A stretch of DNA of 64,000 nt from JAATFS01 sp037145635 (GTDB lineage: Bacteria; Pseudomonadota; Gammaproteobacteria; Xanthomonadales; Xanthomonadaceae), in NCBI GenBank assembly GCA_037145635.1, contig JBBCXB010000001.1:1240001-1304000 (forward strand). Direction: 5' to 3'. The notes below the pieces were generated by a model. The model worked only from the letters and a program-made list of their open reading frames with translations. It ran no database searches and had not been told where the DNA came from. Positions 40,619 through 48,834 of this stretch are shown piece by piece. The position numbers were made by a program, and so were the translations under genes. How positions within the stretch are numbered: position 1 is the first letter of the stretch; every line of letters begins with the position of its first letter.

Positions 40619-41017
40619 GTGATCGCCATCGATGCCCCGGTGCTGGTCGAGCTGCTCACCGACGGTCCCCAGGCCGACGCGGTCGAGGCCTGCCTGCGGC
40701 ATTGCCTGGGCAACGGCCGGGTGGTGGTGGCCGACGCCGCGCTGGCCGAGCTGTGCGCCAGCCTGCGCAACGGCGCCGACGCGCTGGGCGCGCTGGAGGA
40801 GATGGGCATCCACTTCAGCGCCCTGGAAGCCAAGTCGGCACTGCGCGCCGGCGAGATGCAGCGGCGCCTGCGCCAGCGCGGCGGCGCGCCGCGGCCGCTG
40901 GCCGATTTCCTGGTGGGCGCGCACGCGCTGCTGCAATGCGATGCGCTGATCACCGACGACACCGCCTTTTACCGCGACTACTTCAAGGGCCTGAAGCTGA
41001 TCGTGCCGCAGGCCTGA
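40619..41017 (+). CDS. vapC: PIN-domain ribonuclease toxin (VapC)
   Basis: This 132-residue PIN-fold endoribonuclease has the acidic active site intact: D5, E44, D96 and D113/D114. The GTG at 40619, 2 bases after the antitoxin stop, is used because it starts the beta-strand VIAIDAPVLVELL. RNA target unknown; VapC toxins usually cut tRNA or rRNA. acnB begins 53 bases later with no clear terminator between, so read-through from the toxin-antitoxin promoter into acnB is possible. Confidence 0.88.
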   Translation: MIAIDAPVLVELLTDGPQADAVEACLRHCLGNGRVVVADAALAELCASLRNGADALGALEEMGIHFSALEAKSALRAGEMQRRLRQRGGAPRPLADFLVGAHALLQCDALITDDTAFYRDYFKGLKLIVPQA

Positions 41018-41070
41018 GCCTGACCCGAGCCCCACACCGTTTCTTTTCGTTCCGTTTACCGGGAGTTGTC

Positions 41071-43662
41071 ATGTTGGAAGCCTACCGCCACCACGTCGCA
41101 GAGCGCGCCGCGCTCGGCATCCCCCCGCTGCCGCTGACCGCGCAGCAGACCGCCGAGGTCATCGAGCTGCTGAAGCAGCCGCTGGCCGGCGAAGAGTCGT
41201 TCCTGGTCGAGCTGCTGAGCCAGCGCGTGCCGGCCGGCGTCGACGATGCCGCCAAGGTCAAGGCCTCCTACCTGGCCGCACTGGCATTCGGGACCGAGCG
41301 CAGCGCGCTGATCCCGCCGCAGCGCGCCACCGAGCTGCTGGGCACGATGCTCGGCGGCTACAACATCCACCCGCTGATCGAGCTGCTGGACAACGCCGAG
41401 CTCGGCGCCACCGCCGCCGAGGCGCTGAAGCACACGCTGTTGGTGTTCGACGCCTTCCACGACGTGCAGGAGAAGGCCGAGGCCGGCAACGCGCACGCGC
41501 AGGCGGTGCTGAAGAGCTGGGCCGAGGCCGAGTGGTTCACCAGCAAGCCGGAAGTGCCGCAGAGCCTGACCGTCACCGTGTTCAAGGTGCCGGGCGAGAC
41601 CAACACCGACGACCTGTCGCCGGCGCCGGACGCCACCACGCGCCCGGACATCCCGCTGCACGCGCTGGCGATGCTGAAGAACCGGCGCGACGGCGCCGCG
41701 TTCGAGCCGGAGGAGGACGGCAAGCGCGGCCCGATCCAGGCCATCGCCGACCTCAAGGACAAGGGCCACCTGGTCGCCTACGTCGGCGACGTGGTCGGCA
41801 CCGGTTCCAGCCGCAAGTCGGCCACCAACTCGGTGCTGTGGTGGACCGGCGAGGACATCCCGTACATCCCCAACAAGCGCTTTGGCGGCGTCTGCCTGGG
41901 CTCGAAGATCGCGCCGATCTTCTACAACACCATGGAGGACGCCGGCGCGCTGCCGATCGAGCTGGACGTGTCGCAGATGGAGCACGGCGACGTGGTCGAG
42001 CTGCGCCCCTACGACGGCAAGGCGCTGAAGGACGGGCAGGTTATCGCCGAGTTCGCGCTCAAGTCCGACGTGCTGTTCGACGAGGTGCGCGCCGGCGGCC
42101 GCATCCCGCTGATCGTCGGCCGCGGCCTGACCGCCAAGGCGCGCGAGTTCCTGGGCCTGCCGGCGTCGGACCTGTTCCGCCTGCCGATGGACCCGCCGGA
42201 CACCGGCAAGGGCTTCTCGCTGGCGCAGAAGATGGTCGGCCGTGCCTGCGGCTTGCCGGAAGGCCAGGGCATGCGCCCGGGCACCTACTGCGAGCCGAAG
42301 ATGACCTCGGTGGGCTCGCAGGACACCACCGGCCCGATGACCCGCGACGAACTGAAGGACCTGGCCTGCCTGGGCTTCTCCGCCGACCTGGTGATGCAGT
42401 CGTTCTGCCACACCGCGGCCTACCCGAAGCCGGTGGACGTCAAGACCCACCACACGCTTCCGGAGTTCATCTCCACCCGCGGCGGCGTGTCGCTGCGCCC
42501 GGGCGACGGCGTGATCCACAGCTGGCTCAATCGCATGCTGCTGCCCGACACCGTCGGCACCGGCGGCGACTCGCACACCCGTTTCCCGATCGGCATTTCG
42601 TTCCCGGCCGGGTCCGGCCTGGTCGCGTTCGCCGCGGCCACCGGCGTGATGCCGCTGGACATGCCGGAATCGGTGCTGGTGCGCTTCAAGGGCGAGATGC
42701 AGCCCGGCGTGACCCTGCGCGACCTGGTCAACGCGATCCCGCTGTACGCGATCAAGGACGGCCTGCTGACCGTGGCCAAGCAGGGCAAGAAGAACATCTT
42801 CTCCGGCCGCATCCTCGAGATCGAGGGCCTGCCGGAGCTGAAGGTGGAGCAGGCGTTCGAGCTGTCCGACGCCTCGGCCGAGCGTTCGGCGGCCGGCTGC
42901 ACGGTGCGCCTGAACAAGGAGCCGATCATCGAGTACCTCAACAGCAACATCACCCTGCTGCGCTGGATGATCGCCGAGGGCTACGCCGATGCGCGCACCC
43001 TGGGCCGCCGCATCAAGAAGATGGAGGAATGGCTGGCCGACCCGCAGCTGCTGGAGCCGGATGCCGACGCCGAGTACGCGGCGGTGATCGAGATCGACCT
43101 GGCCGACGTGCACGAGCCGATCGTGGCGTGCCCGAACGACCCGGACGACGTCAAGACGCTGTCGGACGTGGCCGGCGCGGCCATCGACGAGGTGTTCATC
43201 GGCTCGTGCATGACCAACATCGGCCACTTCCGCGCCGCGGCCAAGCTACTGGAAGGCAAGCGCGACATCCCGACCCGGCTGTGGGTGGCCCCGCCGACCA
43301 AGATGGATGCCTCCGAGCTGACCAAGGAAGGCCACTACGGCACCTTCGGCGCGGCCGGCGCGCGCATGGAGATGCCGGGCTGCTCGCTGTGCATGGGCAA
43401 CCAGGCGCAGGCGCGCGAGGGCGCGACGGTGTTCTCCACCTCCACCCGCAACTTCCCCAACCGCCTTGGCCGCAACACCAACGTCTACCTGGGCTCGGCG
43501 GAGCTGGCGGCGATCTGTTCGCGTCTGGGCCGCATCCCGACCAAGGACGAGTACATGGCGGACGTGGGCGTGATCAAGACCAGCGGCGAGCAGATCTACC
43601 GCTACATGAATTTCGACCAGATCCAGGACTACAAGGACGTGGCCGACACCGTGGCGGCCTGA
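41071..43662 (+). CDS. acnB: AcnB, bifunctional aconitate hydratase 2 / 2-methylisocitrate dehydratase
   Basis: This 863-residue protein has the AcnB-specific domain order, with the HEAT-like domain and swivel domain first (residues 1 to about 380) and the cluster domains after. Cluster cysteines are in FIGSCMTNIGHF and MPGCSLCMGNQ; GSSRKSATNS is the swivel signature. It is the main TCA-cycle aconitase in growing gamma-proteobacteria. A GGGAG ribosome-binding site precedes the ATG at 41071. Confidence 0.97.
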   Translation: MLEAYRHHVAERAALGIPPLPLTAQQTAEVIELLKQPLAGEESFLVELLSQRVPAGVDDAAKVKASYLAALAFGTERSALIPPQRATELLGTMLGGYNIHPLIELLDNAELGATAAEALKHTLLVFDAFHDVQEKAEAGNAHAQAVLKSWAEAEWFTSKPEVPQSLTVTVFKVPGETNTDDLSPAPDATTRPDIPLHALAMLKNRRDGAAFEPEEDGKRGPIQAIADLKDKGHLVAYVGDVVGTGSSRKSATNSVLWWTGEDIPYIPNKRFGGVCLGSKIAPIFYNTMEDAGALPIELDVSQMEHGDVVELRPYDGKALKDGQVIAEFALKSDVLFDEVRAGGRIPLIVGRGLTAKAREFLGLPASDLFRLPMDPPDTGKGFSLAQKMVGRACGLPEGQGMRPGTYCEPKMTSVGSQDTTGPMTRDELKDLACLGFSADLVMQSFCHTAAYPKPVDVKTHHTLPEFISTRGGVSLRPGDGVIHSWLNRMLLPDTVGTGGDSHTRFPIGISFPAGSGLVAFAAATGVMPLDMPESVLVRFKGEMQPGVTLRDLVNAIPLYAIKDGLLTVAKQGKKNIFSGRILEIEGLPELKVEQAFELSDASAERSAAGCTVRLNKEPIIEYLNSNITLLRWMIAEGYADARTLGRRIKKMEEWLADPQLLEPDADAEYAAVIEIDLADVHEPIVACPNDPDDVKTLSDVAGAAIDEVFIGSCMTNIGHFRAAAKLLEGKRDIPTRLWVAPPTKMDASELTKEGHYGTFGAAGARMEMPGCSLCMGNQAQAREGATVFSTSTRNFPNRLGRNTNVYLGSAELAAICSRLGRIPTKDEYMADVGVIKTSGEQIYRYMNFDQIQDYKDVADTVAA

Positions 43663-43687
43663 CCGTCCCGCGGTGAGGTAGCAGAGG

Positions 43688-43716
43688 ACGCCCGGCATCG
43701 CCGGGCGTTCTTCGTT
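43688..43716 (+). terminator. Rho-independent terminator after acnB
   Basis: A 9-bp stem (ACGCCCGGC / GCCGGGCGT, loop ATC) is followed by TCTTCGTT, 25 bases after the acnB stop. The rest of the space to the convergent GGDEF/EAL gene holds nothing recognisable. Confidence 0.75.
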
Positions 43717-43871
43717 GCGGGTGGCAGTGAGCGGCGCTGCCGGCGCGGGCGGAGGGGACGGCGCCGCTGCGGGCGCCGTTATGGGCGCCGGCCGCGTTGC
43801 GGGCCTGCAGGACGCGGCCCGGGGCCGTCACGCAGGCCCGCGTGGTGGCGCGCGGGAGGGACGCCGGCGCG

Positions 43872-46148
43872 CTATCGAGCCGCGGGCCGGGCCTGCAGCC
43901 ACGCCTCGAGCGCGGCGGCCGAGAGCGGACGCGAGAACAGGAAGCCCTGCTGCACCTCGCAGCCGAGCTCGGCCAGCAGCCGGCGCTGGGCGTCGTTCTC
44001 CACGCCCTCGGCGACCACGCGCTTGCGCAGGGTCTCGCCGATGCGCAGCACCGAGGTGGTGAGCGCGCGGGCGTCCTCGCTGTGTTCCAGGTCGCGCACG
44101 AAGCTCATGTCCAGCTTGAGTTCCTCGATCGGCAGGCGGTGCAGGTGGCTGAGGCTGGAGTAGCCGGTGCCGAAGTCGTCCAGCGACAGCGGGATGCCGG
44201 CGGCGCAGATGGCGTGGAGGTTCTCCAGCACCGCCGGCTGCGGCGACAGCATCACGCTCTCGGTCATCTCCAGCATCAGGTCCCGCGGCTGCAGCCCCAG
44301 CGCCTGCAGCAGCCGCTGCAGCGCATCCGCCAGCTGCGGCTGCTCGAAGTTGCTGGCCGACAGGTTGACCGCGATGTGCGGCACCGGCACGCCGCGGGCG
44401 CGCCAGTCCGCCAGCTGCGCGCAGGCGGTGCGCAGCACCCAGTCGCTGAGGCGGTCCATCAGCCCGTTCTCCTCGGCCAGCGGCAGGAAGCGGGCGGGGG
44501 AGATGTTGCCCAGCTCGGGATGCTCCCAGCGCAGCAGCACCTCGACCCCGTACAGCGCATGCGGCGGCTGGCTGTGCACCTGCGGCTGGAAGTGCAGGTG
44601 CAACTGCTCGCGGCGGATCGCCTCGCGCAGTTCGTTCTCCAGCGCGGCGCGCTCCTGCGCGAGCTGGTTCATGTCGGCGCTGAAGAAGCGGAAGCGGGCC
44701 CCGCCGCCGGCCTTGGCGCGGTTCATCGCCAGGTCGGCGTGGCGCAGCAGCAGGGTCACGTCGCGGCCGTCGTCGGGGAACACCGCGACGCCGACGCTGG
44801 CGCCGGGGTGCAGGGTCATGGCGCCGACCTCCAGCGGGATCGCGATCGCGCCCAGCAGGCGCTCGGCGATCGCGCTGGCCTGCTCGACCGTGCACTGCGG
44901 CAGCGCCACCGCGAACTCGTCGCCGGCCAGGCGCGCGAGCAGGGCATCGGCCGGCAGCTGCGCGGCGATGCGCTGGGCCACGTCGCGCAGCAGGGCGTCG
45001 CCGGCGCCGTGGCCGAGGGTGTCGTTGACCAGCTTGAAGCGGTCGAGGTTGAGCGACATCACCACCGCCGGCGCGTCGAGATGCTCGGCCCGGCTCAGCG
45101 CCTGCTCGGCATTGGCGTTGAACAGCAGGCGGTTCGGCAGTCCCGTCAGGGCGTCGTAGAACGCGAGCTGGTGCACGCGCTCGCGGCTGGCCTCGCGGTC
45201 CAGCGCCAGCGTGCACAGGTGCTGGCACAGGTCGGTCAGTGCCACGTGCCAGGGATCGGCCTGCCTCGGGGTGCGGTAGTAGAGCGCGACCGTGCCGAGC
45301 ACGCGGATGCCGTGCGAGGTGACCGGCGTACTCCAGCAGGCGTGCAGCCCCATCGCCAGCAGGGCCTGGCGGGTACGTGCGCAGACCGGATCGGTGGCGA
45401 TGTCCTCGACCATGACCGGGCGGCCGCGCCAGGCCGCGGCCGCGCAGGCGCCGGCATCCGGCCCGATCTCCACGCCGTTGATCAGGTCGAGGTACTCCGG
45501 CGGCAGCCCGGGGGCCGCCAGCGGCCGCAGCCGGCGCTCGTTGTCCACGCTGGCCACGCTGACCAGCACGTCCGGGGCGATGCGCTGCACCTCGTCGCAG
45601 ATCAGTGCCATCACCTCCAGCAGCGGGCGGTCCTGCACCAGCGCCTCCAGCACCCGCCGGTACAGGACCTCGTGGGTCTTGGCCTCGGTGATGTCGGTCA
45701 GCACCGCGACGAAGTGGCTGGGGCGTCCGTGCGTGTCGAAGATCGGGTTGAACACGATCGAGATCCACAGCGGGCTGCCGTCCTTGCGATAGACCAGCAG
45801 CTCGGCGCGGGTCTGCTGCAGGGCATCGGCGCGCTGGCGCACCCATTCCACCGTGGCGCGGTCGCTGTGCTCGCGGGTGAGCACGTCGGACGGGCGCCGG
45901 CCCACCATCTCCTGCTCGGTGTAGCCGAACATGCGCACGAAGCCGTCGTTGGCGTACATCAGCCGCGACTGCAGGTCGGTGATCAGGATGGCGCTGTGGG
46001 ACCCGTCCAGGGCCTGGGCGAGCATCCGCGCGCGCTTGCGCGCGGGCGCTTCGGCGGGGCGCGGCCAGGGACCGGCCGGCCGCTCGCCGGCCAGTCGCGC
46101 GTCGGCCCGGTGGACGTCGTCGGACACCGGCGGCAGGGATACGGCCAT
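43872..46148 (-). CDS. PAS-GAF-GGDEF-EAL cyclic-di-GMP protein
   Basis: This 758-residue protein has no membrane helices. Order: PAS (about 45-155, with YANDGFVRMFGYTEQE), GAF (about 165-310), GGDEF (about 325-485) and EAL (about 505-750). The GGDEF motif reads AGDEF and no RxxD inhibitory site is seen just before it, so cyclase activity is possible but uncertain. The EAL motif reads EVL, and the other phosphodiesterase residues (MTES, LDDFGTGYSSL, KLD, AEGVE, QGFLFSRPL) are kept, so hydrolysis of cyclic di-GMP is likely. It starts 6 bases after cheB and is thus the last gene of cheR-cheD-cheB-GGDEF/EAL. Confidence 0.92.
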   Translation of the reverse strand: MAVSLPPVSDDVHRADARLAGERPAGPWPRPAEAPARKRARMLAQALDGSHSAILITDLQSRLMYANDGFVRMFGYTEQEMVGRRPSDVLTREHSDRATVEWVRQRADALQQTRAELLVYRKDGSPLWISIVFNPIFDTHGRPSHFVAVLTDITEAKTHEVLYRRVLEALVQDRPLLEVMALICDEVQRIAPDVLVSVASVDNERRLRPLAAPGLPPEYLDLINGVEIGPDAGACAAAAWRGRPVMVEDIATDPVCARTRQALLAMGLHACWSTPVTSHGIRVLGTVALYYRTPRQADPWHVALTDLCQHLCTLALDREASRERVHQLAFYDALTGLPNRLLFNANAEQALSRAEHLDAPAVVMSLNLDRFKLVNDTLGHGAGDALLRDVAQRIAAQLPADALLARLAGDEFAVALPQCTVEQASAIAERLLGAIAIPLEVGAMTLHPGASVGVAVFPDDGRDVTLLLRHADLAMNRAKAGGGARFRFFSADMNQLAQERAALENELREAIRREQLHLHFQPQVHSQPPHALYGVEVLLRWEHPELGNISPARFLPLAEENGLMDRLSDWVLRTACAQLADWRARGVPVPHIAVNLSASNFEQPQLADALQRLLQALGLQPRDLMLEMTESVMLSPQPAVLENLHAICAAGIPLSLDDFGTGYSSLSHLHRLPIEELKLDMSFVRDLEHSEDARALTTSVLRIGETLRKRVVAEGVENDAQRRLLAELGCEVQQGFLFSRPLSAAALEAWLQARPAAR

Positions 46149-46154
46149 AGGCTG

Positions 46155-47225
46155 CTAGCGGTTCTGCCCGGACAGCGCGATCAGGCGCTCGGCCACGCGT
46201 TCCAGCGGCACCACCTCCTGGGCCGCGCCCAGCTTGAACGCCGAACCGGGCATGCCCCAGACCACGCTGGTGGCCTCGTCCTGCACCAGGGTCTGGGCGC
46301 CGGCCTGCAGCATCTCCAGCAGGCCGCGCGCCCCGTCGTCGCCCATGCCGGTGAGGATGGCACCGACCGCGTTGGGGCCGGCGTTGGCCGCCACCGAGCG
46401 GAACAGCACGTCCACCGCCGGCTTGTGGCGGTTGACCGGCGGGCCGTCGTCGATCCGGCAGCGCCAGCGCGCTCCGTCGCGGATGATCCGCAGGTGCTGG
46501 CCGCCGGGCGGCAGGTAGGCGTGGCCGGGGAGGATGGCCTCGCCGTCGCTGGCCTCGCGCACCGACATCGCCGAATGGCGGTCCAGGCGCTCGGCGAAGG
46601 CGGTGCTGAAGCTGGCCGGCAGGTGCTGGGTCAGCACCACCGCCGGGGCGTCGGCGGGCATGCCTTCCAGCACCACGCGCAGGGCCTCGGTGCCGCCGGC
46701 CGAGGCGCCGATCGCGATCAGGCGGTCGGTGGTGCGGAAGCGCAGCGCGCTGCCGGGCACCGGGGTGGCATCGAGCGTGATCTTGGGCACGGCCGCGCGC
46801 ACCAGGGCGCGCACCTGGGCCTTGGCCGCCATCTTGACCTTGCCCACGATCTCCTCGGCGTAGGCCTCCAGGCCCTTGGCGACGTCGAGCTTGGGCTTGG
46901 ACACGAAGTCCACCGCGCCCAGCGCCAGCGCCTGCAGGGTGGTGTCGGCGCCGCGCTCGGTCAGCGAGGAGATCATCACCACCGGCATCGGGTGCAGCCG
47001 CATCAGGTTCTCGAGGAAGGCCAGGCCGTCCATGCGCGGCATCTCGACGTCGAGCGTGATGACGTCGGGATTGAGGCGCTTGATCTTCTCGCGGGCCAGC
47101 AGCGGGTCGGCGGCCGAGCCGACGACCTCGAGGGCGGGGTCGCGCGACAGGATCTCGGTGAGGATCTGGCGCACCACCGCCGAGTCGTCGACGATGAGTA
47201 CGCGGATAGGGGACTGGATCGTCAT
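46155..47225 (-). CDS. cheB: CheB, chemoreceptor methylesterase/deamidase
   Basis: The protein has 356 residues: an N-terminal receiver (D13/D14, phospho-site D59, K111) and a C-terminal methylesterase with the Ser-His-Asp triad S175 (GASAGG), H201 (TQHLP) and D297 (MGDDG). It removes methyl groups from receptor glutamates for adaptation. The ATG at 47225 overlaps the cheD stop by 4 bases. Confidence 0.97.
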   Translation of the reverse strand: MTIQSPIRVLIVDDSAVVRQILTEILSRDPALEVVGSAADPLLAREKIKRLNPDVITLDVEMPRMDGLAFLENLMRLHPMPVVMISSLTERGADTTLQALALGAVDFVSKPKLDVAKGLEAYAEEIVGKVKMAAKAQVRALVRAAVPKITLDATPVPGSALRFRTTDRLIAIGASAGGTEALRVVLEGMPADAPAVVLTQHLPASFSTAFAERLDRHSAMSVREASDGEAILPGHAYLPPGGQHLRIIRDGARWRCRIDDGPPVNRHKPAVDVLFRSVAANAGPNAVGAILTGMGDDGARGLLEMLQAGAQTLVQDEATSVVWGMPGSAFKLGAAQEVVPLERVAERLIALSGQNR

Positions 47226-47818
47226 TCGAACAGCTCCACGCCGCCGGTGACCGGCGCTTTGGACAGGCGCGCACGCACGGCCGACTCGGCCGCGGCCACT
47301 TCGGCCTCGTGCGCGTGCGGCAGCTTCTGGACCACCACGCGGCCGGTGGCGGGGAAGAACCAGACCTTGCGCGGATGGATGCCGCACAGGTCCTCGGCGA
47401 TGATCGGGATGTGCTCGGCCTGCAGGTACTGGCGCACGAACTCGGCGTTGCGGGTACCCACCGGATTGCTGGTGAAGCCCTTGAGCACGTTGCCGCCGCC
47501 GAAGACCTTGGCCTCCAGGCGCTTGCGGTGGGCGCCGCGCTTGAGCATGTCGTTGATCAGCAGCTCCATCGCATAGCTGCCGTAGCGCGCGGGCGCGCCG
47601 TCGCCGACGTTGCCGTCGGGCAGCAGGAAATGATTCATGCCGCCGATCTTGAGCACCGGGTCGCGCAGGCAGGCGGCCACGCACGACCCCAGCGTGGTGG
47701 TCAGGGCGGTGTCGTCGTCGACCACCAGGTACTGGGTCGGCAGGAGCTTGGCCGCGATGGTCTGGAAGCGGGTATCGCGGTAGCGCATCACTTCGTCGAT
47801 CTTGAGCGCGCTCGTCAT
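47222..47818 (-). CDS. cheD: CheD, chemoreceptor glutamine deamidase
   Basis: This 198-residue deamidase converts receptor glutamines to glutamates. The catalytic C46 (TTLGSCVAAC) and H63 (GGMNHFLLP) are present, with the FGGGN segment further on. It overlaps cheR and cheB by 4 bases on each side. The combination of CheB and CheD suggests full covalent adaptation of the local MCPs. Confidence 0.96.
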   Translation of the reverse strand: MTSALKIDEVMRYRDTRFQTIAAKLLPTQYLVVDDDTALTTTLGSCVAACLRDPVLKIGGMNHFLLPDGNVGDGAPARYGSYAMELLINDMLKRGAHRKRLEAKVFGGGNVLKGFTSNPVGTRNAEFVRQYLQAEHIPIIAEDLCGIHPRKVWFFPATGRVVVQKLPHAHEAEVAAAESAVRARLSKAPVTGGVELFE

Positions 47819-48681
47819 GCGCCGGCTCCGGACCGGGTGGCGCGGCGGTACAGCGTGCGGCCGCACGGCTGGATGAGGTCGGCGGCGTGCAGGTAGTTCT
47901 CCGAGTGGCCGGTGTAGAGCAGGCCGTCGTCGCCCAGGTGCGGCACCAGGCGCGACAGGATGCCGCGCTGGGTGGGCTTGTCGAAATAGATCATCACGTT
48001 GCGGCAGAAGATCGCGGCGAACGGGCCGCCGACCTCGTAGCGCGGCGCCAGCAGGTTGAGCGGGCGGTAGTCGATGAGCTGGCGCAGCGCCGGGATCACC
48101 CGGCACTTGCCCTCGTTGGGGCCGCTGCCGCGCTGGAAGTACTTGCGCCGCATCGCCGGGTCCAGGGCGGACACGCGGTCGACCGGGTAGACGCCGCGGG
48201 CGGCGGTCTCCAGCACCTGGGTGTCGACGTCGGTGGCCAGGATCCGCAGCGGCGGGGTCAGCGTGCCGAACGCCTCGCAGGCGGTGATGGCGATGGAGTA
48301 GGGCTCCTCGCCGGTGGAGGCGGCGCACGACCACAGCTTGAGCGACGGCTCCTGGGCACGGCGCTGCAGTTCCTCGCGCAGCTTGTCGAAGTGGTGCGGC
48401 TCGCGGAAGAACGAGGTCAGGTTGGTGGTGAGCGCATTGGTGAACGCCTGCCACTCGTCGTCGCCGCCGGCCTCGAGCTGGTCGAGGTACTCGCGGAACG
48501 AGTGCAGGCCGAGCACGCGCAGGCGCCGCGACAGCCGGCCGTACACCATGTCGCGCTTGGCCGGTGCCAGGGCGATGCCGACCCGCTGGTAGATGAGGTC
48601 GCAGACGCGCTTGAAGTCACGATCGCCGAAATCGAATTCCCGCGAATCGGTAGAGGTATCGGATGTGGTGGCCATGTCCAT
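47815..48681 (-). CDS. cheR: CheR, chemoreceptor methyltransferase
   Basis: The protein has 288 residues: an N-terminal helical domain and a SAM-dependent methyltransferase domain (LKLWSCAASTGEEPYSIA, then FCRNVMIYFD). It methylates MCP glutamates. The beta-subdomain that binds a receptor C-terminal pentapeptide appears to be present, matching the DWQEF tails of the MCPs next door. The ATG at 48681 is used; 48675 is equally possible. It is the first gene of the cheR-D-B-GGDEF/EAL operon with its own sigma-28-like promoter. Confidence 0.95.
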   Translation of the reverse strand: MDMATTSDTSTDSREFDFGDRDFKRVCDLIYQRVGIALAPAKRDMVYGRLSRRLRVLGLHSFREYLDQLEAGGDDEWQAFTNALTTNLTSFFREPHHFDKLREELQRRAQEPSLKLWSCAASTGEEPYSIAITACEAFGTLTPPLRILATDVDTQVLETAARGVYPVDRVSALDPAMRRKYFQRGSGPNEGKCRVIPALRQLIDYRPLNLLAPRYEVGGPFAAIFCRNVMIYFDKPTQRGILSRLVPHLGDDGLLYTGHSENYLHAADLIQPCGRTLYRRATRSGAGA

Positions 48682-48703
48682 GTGCGTCGTGGGCTACCTC
48701 AGG

Positions 48704-48731
48704 GTATCGGCCGCGGCGGGGTGCAACTGAA
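48704..48731 (-). promoter_or_regulatory. Candidate sigma-28 (FliA) promoter of cheRDB
   Basis: On the minus strand TTCAGTTG, 12 bases, GCCGATAC. Compared with TAAAGTTT-N11-GCCGATAA the -10 matches 7 of 8 and the -35 5 of 8, with one extra spacer base. It lies between the MCP terminator and cheR. Confidence 0.5.
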
Positions 48732-48781
48732 GGCACAAATGCGGGCAGGCGGTGCGGCCGGCCGCCCCCGGTCCGGGCCCC

Positions 48782-48809
48782 AAAAAAAACCCCGGCACGA
48801 GTGCCGGGG
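48782..48809 (-). terminator. Rho-independent terminator after MCP 1
   Basis: A perfect 9-bp stem (CCCCGGCAC, GA, GTGCCGGGG; 48790-48809) is followed in the minus direction by eight U residues. It is a textbook terminator 25 bases after the MCP stop. Confidence 0.93.
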
Positions 48810-48834
48810 CGGGTCCAGTGGACTACGTCGAACC

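Noticed and set aside
43797..47576. Very long open frame (over 1200 codons) on the plus strand opposite the GGDEF/EAL and che genes; similar ones at 47887-51300, 59554-63258 and elsewhere
   Set aside because: They mirror well-supported minus-strand genes, their translations are biased (Arg/Gly/His/Gln/Asp-rich) without domains, and long antisense frames are expected at about 70% GC.
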